Below, piece by piece: positions 53,855 to 64,000 of a stretch of DNA of 64,000 nucleotides. This DNA is from Iris pallida (lineage: Eukaryota; Streptophyta; Magnoliopsida; Asparagales; Iridaceae). The notes beneath the pieces were generated by a model. The model had not been told where the DNA came from. It searched no databases and saw only the letters and a program-made list of their open reading frames with translations. The position numbers were made by a program, and so were the translations under genes. How positions within the stretch are numbered: the stretch's first letter is position 1; the number at the start of each line of letters is the position of its first letter. The DNA lies in contig JANAVB010031417.1 of assembly GCA_029216955.1 (NCBI GenBank), positions 14,563,717 through 14,627,716 of the forward strand. Reading direction: 5' to 3'.

Positions 53855-54386
53855 TTAAAAGCACTTAACAATTCCTTCCCAGGCTCCTCATCTGCCCCCT
53901 TGGTTTCAACTCTCTCTGCCCTCTCAAGAATTTTATTAATATCCATACTTTCAAGTCTCTTCTTGCTTTCTTCATCATTCCTTTCTTCCTTGAACAATTC
54001 CTCCGCTCCAAACAATATTGCAGAAAGCTCATTCTGATATTCCGACAAAACATTGTTCAAAGACATAATCATACAATAAAACTAAACATTAAAAAGTCAT
54101 CCAATAAAGATACGCAAAACAAAGATATAGATACTCGTTTTGAAATCAGTACAAGTGTATTTTGAACAAACCACTTCATGCATAAACTCCCAGTATAAGC
54201 AATTTTCATAACAACATCTAACAATAAACTCTCACCATCTTTCTAGCATTTGAATAGAAAAAGGAACTGCCTAATCTAGAATCCCTACAGAACATATCAC
54301 CTTGTCAAACAATGAAGTTCCTTTTTTTGATTCTTTCTTTTCAAGCCTGCCCTCTGCATTTAGCTTCTGAATTACCAGGTGGTCTA

Positions 54387-54749
<363 letters not shown>

Positions 54750-54859
54750 TTATTTCCATCAAAGGCTTGAATAAATTCAACCCAACAAAATTGAAGACTA
54801 ATCACTAAAAGAAATAATACCAAATATCTACAGCATATGAAATAGTATCACTAGATTCA

Positions 54860-57400
<2,541 letters not shown>

Positions 57401-57413
57401 AAGGGGGGATTTC

Positions 57414-57770
57414 TCACCTCAAATAGGGGTTAATTGGGCAGCCGACCCGCCACAGGTGGACACCAAAAAAGAGTTGGCCTCGCCGTATCCGATGACGGAT
57501 GTCTGAGAAAACGACGTAGGTCGACGACGCGTCGGACTCGCAGGACTCACCGCAGCCGACGATTGATGGTCTCACGGGACTCACCGTAGGTTGACAATGG
57601 AGTATGCATACACTGAAATTGGTGAATGAGAGAGAAAAAGAGAGAGTGTGTGGGAAGAAATGATGGAGACCATGGAGAATGGAGTATGTATAGAGTAAAA
57701 TGAGGGGAATTTGGGGGAAATTAGAGCGCCATCCCTTTTTTCTCCCGCTGGAAATTTTCAAGTGTGTGTT
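57414..57770 (-). promoter_or_regulatory. Possible promoter and first exon of the CACTA minus-strand transcript
   Basis: On the minus strand an AT-rich segment with TCTATACATACTCC (about 57690) is followed by CTCTCTCTTTTTCTCTC pyrimidine-rich leader and ATGCATACTCCATTGTCAACC. This layout would suit a 5' UTR facing the captured exons. Inference only. Confidence 0.3.
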
Positions 57771-57784
57771 AATAATTTAGGAAA

Positions 57785-57885
57785 AATATATATTGTTTCT
57801 AACAGACTATATATATATACTAACGGGTGTATATAGTTAGTGTTTTGTAACAGGTTAAGGCCGTTAGAACCTGCAAACAAGGCCC
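57785..57885. repeat. Right subterminal repeats of the CACTA element
   Basis: TCTAACAGACTATAT, ACTAACGGGTGTATATAGTTAG and TAACAGGTTAAGGCCGTTAG are inverted counterparts of the left subterminal units. Confidence 0.8.
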
Positions 57886-57916
57886 ATTAGAAATTGGCCA
57901 ATATGGTGTAGTGATT

Positions 57917-58261
57917 ACTACCCCTCCGCACAAACTCAAATTTGGATTGCGATTCCCGTCGTCTTCTTCTTCTTCTTCACGAGAGATCTGAATTCCATTG
58001 CTCTCATCTTCAGCAGAGATCGCAAAGATCGTTCGTAGTTCACCGTACTTTTTTTTCAGTCGAACTCCGATCATCGCTCATCTTCTTCTTCTTCTTCTTC
58101 TTCTTCTTTTTTTTTCCGATAATTAGGTCAATTATGGAGAGAAGATCTTCTTCTTCTTTTCCATAAGAGTTAGCATCGTTTGAAAGAAGAACGAAAACTC
58201 TTGAATCTTTATTCATGTCAAATTTCTTTCCACAAAACAAAAAAAATAAAAAATTAGGTTT
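57917..58261. other. Spacer with TTC repeats between the CACTA and the hairpin-rich element
   Basis: (TTC)n-type repeats at 57960-57980 and 58079-58108. It resembles a pyrimidine-rich 5' UTR but has no supported gene. Confidence 0.5.
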
Positions 58262-58289
58262 CTGTCAACTGTTCTCCGTCGAAGTAACA

Positions 58290-58465
58290 TGAAGAACAGT
58301 CATTCTCCTGCATTTTAACAAGGAGAATGCCATTCTCCGTGTAAATTAACACGAAGAATGCCATTTTTCGTGTTGAATGCTATTTTCTGTGTTACTAACA
58401 CGGAGGATGGCATTCTCCGCGTTTCTAACACGGAGAATGGCCATTCTCCGTGTCATTTAGCACAG
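58290..58465. repeat. Palindrome array 1 (CGGAGAATGGCATTCTCCG type), left arm
   Basis: Successive units of GGAGAATG and CATTCTCC separated by GTGTTA/GTAAATTAACAC linkers, each able to form a hairpin. Confidence 0.85.
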
Positions 58466-58752
58466 GGTTTTTTTAGGGGCACCATAACTTCTACTAGGGG
58501 GGCAGCCCTTACTTAGGGGGCAGCCCAAAAAGTGGAGATTTTACTAGGGGACAGCCCACATTTTACTAGGGGCAGCCCAACCCCCCAAACTCTCATTTTC
58601 TCCCCAAACCCCAATTTTCTCTCTCTCTCCTCCAAAAGAAAAAAAGAAGAGCTCTCTCTCCCTCTCCCAAAACCCTAGTCTCTTCTCCTCCACCACTCTA
58701 ATCCTAATTCCTCCACCAAATTTTTTTCAAGAACACTCCTACATTCGATGAG

Positions 58753-59467
58753 ATGACACGCAAGTCGAAGAAATCGGATTCTAGGTACGTTCTTCCTAAT
58801 TTCTTCTATAATTTTCTACATTCTATTTGAAACCCTAGAATAGTTTTAATTATCTAAAAACTTTTGATAATTTAGGTTTAGAATGTCTTTAGGATTTATG
58901 AATGGCATTTTTGAACACGACAAACCCACAATTTTTCTTCAAATCCTAACCCTAGAAAACGATAAACTAGCGAGTCGTTTGTCTGTTGGCCCTGAGTATA
59001 GTAGGACTGCCAAGCATGTGGCAGTCCACATGTAAATAAGGACTGCCAGAGTCCTGGCAGTCCTCTTTCAATAGAGGACTGCCAGGACTGTGGCAGTCCT
59101 TGTGTGCAATTGGACTGTCACATGCCTGGCAGTCCTACTGTACTCAGTTTTAGTTGTGGTCTGGAGGTGGAGGATAGGGGATAACAGTTCGACTTTAGTT
59201 TGCATTATTTATTAACTATACGGTCGCATTAGTAATTAGTTTGAGATTTTCATGTTTGTAGACTAAATTTAATTATACTTTCATTTACAGTCTAGAAGGG
59301 CGAAGGAACTGGCCAAGACACTTCGGAGCGCTTGCCAAAGTGACACTAGTGTCTTGGTCGACACTAGTGCCTTGGTCGCCAACGAGCTTGAGCGCATCGA
59401 CGACGAGGTTGAGTTCCCATTCATGCGTAATGCGGAGTCTCGTTCGAAGGCCCGCCATGATATGTAG
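58753..59467 (+). CDS. Hypothetical two-exon 67-residue protein inside the hairpin-rich element
   Basis: Exon 1 (58753-58784) reads MTRKSKKSDS and ends AG then GTACGT, a good donor. Exon 2 from 59296, after TTACAGTCTAG, continues RRAKELAKTLRSACQS, VANELERIDDEVEFPF and SKARHDM to TAG at 59465. A pyrimidine-rich leader (58600-58740) precedes the ATG. The N terminus is strongly basic and the middle acidic. No family is recognised. It is supported only by splice signals and composition, and it may be a captured gene start or chance. Confidence 0.35.
59004..59145. repeat. Palindrome array 2 (AGGACTGCCA..TGGCAGTCCT type)
   Basis: At least three hairpins of AGGACTGCCA, 6-8 bases, TGGCAGTCC lie in the proposed intron of the hypothetical gene. 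Further sets are at 59851-59914, 60627-60885, 61056-61114 and 61614-61748. Confidence 0.85.
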
Positions 59468-59499
59468 TATGATTGTCTGATTGTCTGAAGTTGGCTATT

Positions 59500-59825
59500 T
59501 TGGATGTTGATATTTTTGGGTGTCGAACATGTTGTTGGATACTTGTGTTGAAATATTTTTGGATGTTGATATTTTTGGGTGTCGAACATGTTGTTGGATA
59601 CTTGTGTTGAAATACTTGTGTTGGTTATGTGTTGGATACTTGTGTTGAAATACTTCTGTTGGATATGTGTTGGATACTTGTGTTGAATATGTGTTGGATA
59701 TGTGTTGAATACTTGTGTTGGATACTTGTGTTGAATATGTATTGGATACTTGTGTTGGACTTGTGTTGGATATGTGTTGGATACTTGTGTTGGATATGTG
59801 TTGGATACTTGTGTTGAAATGTTCT
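59500..59825. repeat. Minisatellite of TTGTGTTGGATA-type units
   Basis: GTTGGATACTTGTGTTGAA and GTTGGATATGTGTTGGATAC units recur in tandem. Reading frames on both strands are repeat translations. Confidence 0.9.
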
Positions 59826-60147
59826 GTGATCAAGTCACAGAACAATTCATCTAGGACTGCCACACCCAGGGCAGTCCTTCACATGTGTTGGACTGCCCTG
59901 GGTGTGGCAGTCCTATTTGTAAGTCATTGAATTAATATTTGTTTGTGATTCTAAAATTTTGGCAAAAGTGCTAAAACGGAGGTCCAAACATCATTTTTTT
60001 ACGATTCTAAAATTTCGAAAGGCCGTCTAATAATGAAGCCGTTAATCTCAGGCTCTTCGAAAATACGCTCATTTTGCGACAAATCGGGCCTCCTTTCGAC
60101 CTCCCAGTCAAAAGTTATGGCCCTCCAAAGTTTCAACTGACCATAAA

Positions 60148-60605
60148 ATGCAGGAGAATGACCATTCTCCGTGTAAATTAACACGGAAAATGGCATTCTT
60201 CGTATTTTTAACACGGAAAATGGCCATTCTCCGTGTTTCTAACACGGAGAATGGCCATTCTCCGTGTAATTTAGCATGAAGAATGGTCATTCCAGTGTTA
60301 AAACGAAAGAGAATGACCATTCTCTGTCTTAATTTACATGGAGAATGACCATTCTTCGTGTAATTTAGCACGGAGAATGGTCATACTTCGTGTAATTTTC
60401 ACGAAGAATGGCCATTCTCCGTGTAAATTAAGACAGAGAATGGTCATTCTCTGTGTTAGAAACACGGAGAATGCCATTCTCCGTGTTAATTTACACGGAG
60501 AATGGTCATTCTCCTGTATTTTAACACTGGAATGACCATTCTCCGTGCTAAATTACACGGAGAATGACCATTCTCCGTGCTAAAATACAGGAGAATGGTC
60601 ATTTA
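60148..60605. repeat. Palindrome array 1, central block
   Basis: More than ten GGAGAATGG/CCATTCTCC half-sites in alternating orientation. 60242-60267 is a perfect 26-base palindrome centred on TGGCCA. Linkers are mostly GTGTAAATTAACAC or GTGTTTCTAACAC. A smaller block is at 60898-61027. Confidence 0.9.
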
Positions 60606-60619
60606 TATAACAGCAAGTT

Positions 60620-61115
60620 TCAATTAGGACTGCCAGCACCCTGGCAGTCCTCTTGTGTAAGACTGCCAGGGGTATGACAGTCCTAATTGAAACTCTCTGT
60701 GATAGAGAGTTTCAAAACTCTCATCACAGAGACTTACAATTAGGGCTATCCTACATTAAATTAGGGCTGTCAGGGTGCTGGCAGTCCTAATTGATACTTG
60801 CTGTAACAACAAGTTTCAATTAGGACTGCCAGCACCCTGGCAGTCATAATTTAATGTAGGACTGCCACGGGGGTGACAGTCCTGATACTGGATCGGATAG
60901 CCATTCTCCGTAAAAATTACAAGGAGAATGGCCATTCTCCGTAAAAATTACAAGGAGAATGGCCATTCTCCGTGAAAATTACACGGAGAATGGCCATTCT
61001 CCATGCTAAAACACAGGAGAATGGCCATTTATATAACAACAAGTTTCAATTAGGACTGCCAGCACTCTGGCAGTCCTAATTCAATGTAGGACTGCCAGGG
61101 GGGGGTGACAGTCCT
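60620..61115. repeat. Alternating blocks of palindrome arrays 2, 1 and 2
   Basis: 60627-60885 and 61056-61114 carry GGACTGCCAG..CTGGCAGTCC. 60898-61027 carries GGAGAATGGCCATTCTCC. A segment containing AACAAGTTTCAATTAGGACTGCCAG recurs near 60610, 60809 and 61036, so whole blocks were also duplicated. Confidence 0.85.
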
Positions 61116-61318
61116 GATACTAGATCTGATACTTTAACAAATTGGTATATTTTGCCACACATACTTGCACACAGGTAAACACATATAACATAGATAACAC
61201 ACATGTAAACACATAAATAGCACACAGGTAGACATATAACACAGATAGCACACAGGTAAACACGTATAACATACTGAACTTCATATTTTACTGTATACAA
61301 AATTTACTCCATAAAGAT

Positions 61319-61890
61319 TAGTGGACTTCATATTTCACTATATACAAAAGTGGTCCTCCATATACATAAATAGCACATTCGGCAAGCAACTTCAGCACTA
61401 GAACTAAGTTATTTTCCCGTCCAACTTCTCGACACCATTGTACCGCATCGTCGCTTGATTGAAACGAAAGATCGGTCCAAAATAAATGTCCTACATCGGT
61501 GGCAATTGGAGCATGTACCGCAACATCGGAAGATCGCAACTCCTACAATAGAAGTTAAAAGTCAAAACTAAACAACAACATAAAGCCAAAATATAAGCAT
61601 ATGAAATTAAAAAGGACTGCCAGAGATGTAGCAGTCCCTCACATATATAGGACTGCCACATATGTGGCAGTCCCTCACATATATAGGACTGCCACATCCA
61701 TGGCAGTCCTAATCCATAAGAGGGACTGCCAGAGAAGTGGCAGTCCTCTGTGTCAAAGTCCGATTGTTCATCCGAAATAAAGTTAAAGTGTAGTTACCAC
61801 GAGGTCTTCCGATGCATCAAAGTATTCTTCGGACGTTGTGGTAGGAGAGTATCCAGCATTTGATGGTCCGGATTGTTCTATTTTCTATGT
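61319..61890 (-). pseudogene. Two possible exons, weakly like the N-terminal part of FAR1/Mutator-type proteins
   Basis: The minus strand reads SNAGYSPTTTSEEYFDASED and LV up to a donor (GTG then GTAACT, 61798). After an acceptor (TTGTAG) from 61542 it reads ELRSSDVAVHAPIATDVGHL, FQSSDDAVQWCREVGRENNL, then a stop at 61319. The F-x-S-x-D-x-x-x-W-x-R-x-V-G-R-x-N pattern recalls the region before the FAR1-like fold in plant Mutator-type transposase proteins. Truncated. The assignment is tentative. Confidence 0.35.
61610..61750. repeat. Palindrome array 2 in the proposed intron
   Basis: Four GGACTGCCA/TGGCAGTCC hairpins separated by CTCACATATATA. It lies between the two possible minus-strand exons. 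Confidence 0.85.
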
Positions 61891-62269
61891 CTTTCTACAT
61901 TAAACACAAAATTCAACTTATATATATAAAATTTAGGTTAAAATATTACACAAAAATAAATTCGACGACTTACAAATAAATGGAAGAAGTGATTGACACT
62001 ATTACTAGATATTTCACCAAAAATCTTTAACAAATTTAGGTGGGGGGACAATTTCACCTAGGTTAGGTTAATTCTAGGTTTCTATAAGGAGGAGAAAAAA
62101 AGAGTGGAGGAAGAGAAGTAATAGAGGAAGAAAGAGAGAAAAAATAAAATATGTTTGGCTTTTATAGTCAATTTTGGGCTGCCCCCTAGTAAGAAAAACC
62201 TATGGCAAACTTGTAATTTTTTCAAAAAAATTGGGCTGCCCCATAGTAGAAGTGGTGGTGCCCCTAAAA

Positions 62270-62765
62270 AAAACCTTAGCACAGAGAATGGTCATTCTCC
62301 GTGTAATTTAGAACGGAGAATGCCATTCTCCGTACTAAATTACACGAAGAATGATCATTCTCCTACGTTTTAATACTGAGAATGAACATTCTCCGTGTAA
62401 ATTAACACGGAGAATGGCATTCTCCTGCGTTTTAACACTGGAATGACCATTCTCCGTGCTAAATTACACGAAGAATGGTCATTCTCTATTTTATTTAACA
62501 CGGAGAATGTCATTCTCCGTTTTATTTAACACGGAGAATGACATTCTCCGTGTTTCTTACACGGAGAATGACCATTCTCATGCGTTTTAACACTGGAATG
62601 ACCATTTTCCGTGCTAAATTACACGGAGAATGGCCATTCTCCATGTAAATTAAGATGGAGAATAGCCATTCTTCGTATAATTTAACACGAAGAATGGCCA
62701 TTCTCCGTGTAAATTAAGACGGAGAATATCATTCTCCGTGTTACTAACACAGAGAATTGCCATTC
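62270..62765. repeat. Palindrome array 1, right arm
   Basis: More than ten hairpins of the GGAGAATGG/CCATTCTCC family, partly the inverse of the left arm. It stops abruptly at the LTR start at 62766. Confidence 0.9.
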
Positions 62766-63347
62766 TGTCACTTCCCGTTCCCAGAATACGTATTCTAAAT
62801 ACATGTACTGCTGGAATGTATTCATTTAATATTTATCATGTATTGTTCTGTATTTAAATTCCTTTAATTTTCTGCTAATTATTTTTGTATTTTATTTCTG
62901 CATCTAACTTTCTGCTTTTATACTCTGCTTTAGCTTTGTTTTGGGTTCGGCTTGAATTGGTTTAATTATGTTGGTTCATCATGAACCGAAACAAACCCCC
63001 ACCTACCACAACCCCTTCATTTAAAGACCAAACTCTTCCTCTCTCTCTTCATTACTTCTTCTCATTACTCTTCTTCTTCCTCATAACTCTCCCACCAACC
63101 TAGAAGAGATAGGCAAGTGCCAACTTGCTTCATGATGGATCTCCATTTTTGTTGTTCCATTGTCTTCCTCTCAACATTCTAAGACACTTTAGTGCTTGGT
63201 ATTTTCAATTTCTATGGCTAAATTCTTCTAGATCTAAGTTTATAGTATTTTTGGATTTCTTGGATTTTGATCTATTTAACATTGTTATTTCCAAGTTTTG
63301 ATGGTTCCATGTTGTAGGGAATTTCGTTCTACCCCATTTTGACCTAT
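62766..63347 (+). repeat. Start of an LTR related to element A, interrupted
   Basis: It begins TGTCACTTCCCGTTCCC. From about 62800 to 63347 it follows the same order as 11230-11715 of element A (ATTCTAAATACATGTAC, CTTCTTCTTCC, GTGCTTGGTATTTTC, ATGGTTCCATGTTGTAG, CCCCATTTTGACCTAT) but is clearly diverged. It represents a sister family. It is cut at 63347. Confidence 0.75.
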
Positions 63348-64000
63348 TGTAAGCCCCCTGAATTTCAGGGTTTATTTTTATTTTTCTGAATGAATTATTT
63401 TTGATAAATATTTTATTATTTAATTGTTTAGATCATTAATGTCCTTTTTCGTGACTTTGACTTCTGGAGCGTCAGGGATGCCAATCTCTGTAAACTCTCT
63501 TTACGAGTTTTGAAGTAGACAAGATTATCTTCGTTTTGATATATCATGTCCCACTTGAACTCGTTCCCTTGTGCTCTTTTTGTATCGCGCAACTTCGGGT
63601 CAACTTAGACCAATTAATCGTTGAATAATTATTCCCACTTTTATTTTTGATCTCCGTTTGCACGTTACCGTGACTTTTAATTTAGGAGCACGAGACCAGT
63701 CGTTTTCTCAGAACCAACTTCTCATGAATGATCTACTCGAGACGCTCTTCGCCCATGACCTTCGTGTCCCACTCAGACACTCCATTTTGTGCTTCATTTT
63801 CTTCGCACAATTTTTGGGTCAATTTAGGCCGATTAATTATCTACCGTGAAACCGGATTTATTTTTCAATTTAATTTCGGGACCCGACATCGATCCAACCT
63901 GTCAACCCAAAGTATGGACGTGGTCCACATGAAGCCGACTACCCACATGACGCTTGTGTCCCATTTATTGGAGTCCCCGCATATTATTTATTTACCCATG
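63348..64000 (+). repeat. Start of another LTR-like element, running off the window
   Basis: TGTAAGCCCCCTGAATTTCAGGG begins exactly where similarity to element A stops, in the TG-start form of plant LTRs. No internal region or second LTR is visible. Orientation is assumed from the TGTAAG start. Confidence 0.5.

Larger units (their letters stand above)
58262..62765. mobile_element. Inverted-repeat-bounded element packed with two palindrome families
   Basis: 58440-58520 (ending GTTTTTTTAGGGGCACCA, then ACTTCTACTA and GGCAGCCC) is mirrored at 62165-62290, and both arms continue outward into GAGAATGG/CCATTCTC palindromes. This gives long foldback-type ends. The right end is cut by an LTR at 62766 and the left end is not sharply defined, so no duplication can be shown. 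Two possible exons on each strand lie inside. Foldback or Mutator-like placement is inference. Confidence 0.6.

Noticed and set aside
59495..59863. Asn-Thr-Ser-Ile repeat protein on the minus strand
   Set aside because: Translation of the TTGTGTTGGATA minisatellite.
58290..62765. CRISPR-like spaced repeats
   Set aside because: The units are palindromes with variable orientation and linkers in plant transposon DNA. There are no uniform spacers and no cas genes.

Overview
The window is plant nuclear DNA that consists almost entirely of transposable elements. The evidence is a chromodomain-bearing Ty3/gypsy (Tekay/Del-type) retrotransposon, an L1-type LINE with a CCHC ORF1, long-LTR elements without pol, CACTA, Mutator-like, Tourist-like and hAT-like DNA elements, and a spliced fragment of a plant CHD1/CHR5-type chromatin remodeller. 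The species cannot be fixed from the sequence. No intact free-standing host gene, rRNA or tRNA gene was found.

Layout. 1-10765: the 3' part of a 5' LTR, a degenerate gag-pol, and a complete 3.9-kb 3' LTR of a Tekay-type element. 10766-39788: one LINE on the minus strand, split in two by a 26-kb insertion. The LINE halves at 10766-11211 and 37089-39788 join in frame once the insertion is removed. The insertion (element A, 11212-37083) is a long-LTR, pol-less retrotransposon flanked by ATAAT. Its 3' LTR is itself interrupted twice: by element B (17700-25157, minus, flanked by AAGTG) and by element C (25879-35924, minus, flanked by CCCTT). Element C carries a tRNA-headed SINE in one LTR. All three nested LTR elements have near-canonical TG...CA ends and intact 5-bp target duplications, so the order of events can be read directly: LINE, then A, then B and C, then the SINE.

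39789-50521 is a field of smaller elements: a 1.66-kb Mutator-like element with about 350-bp inverted repeats and a 9-bp duplication, a hAT transposase relic, a Copia-type primer-site remnant, two MITEs with TTAATG-rich cores, a tandem MITE pair sharing a TCA duplication, and a Tourist-like MITE. 50522-57913 is a CACTA element (CACTACACCA ends, ATT duplication) that contains six consecutive phase-0 exons, 318 open codons, of a CHR5/CHD1-like gene: the C-terminal half of the helicase plus downstream linker. 58262-62765 is an inverted-repeat-bounded element packed with two different families of palindromes (GAGAATGG/CCATTCTC and GGACTGCCA/TGGCAGTCC), and it also has possible coding exons on both strands. 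It is cut on the right by another long-LTR element (from 62766), which is in turn cut by a further LTR starting at 63348 and running off the window.

How they relate. The Tekay element and elements A, B and C share a block just inside the 5' LTR and, in variant form, the sequence before the 3' LTR. This suggests, but does not prove, that A, B and C are non-autonomous long-LTR derivatives that relied on a Tekay-like partner. The partner copy in this window is dead: amber stops, protease DYG, and a substituted integrase aspartate.
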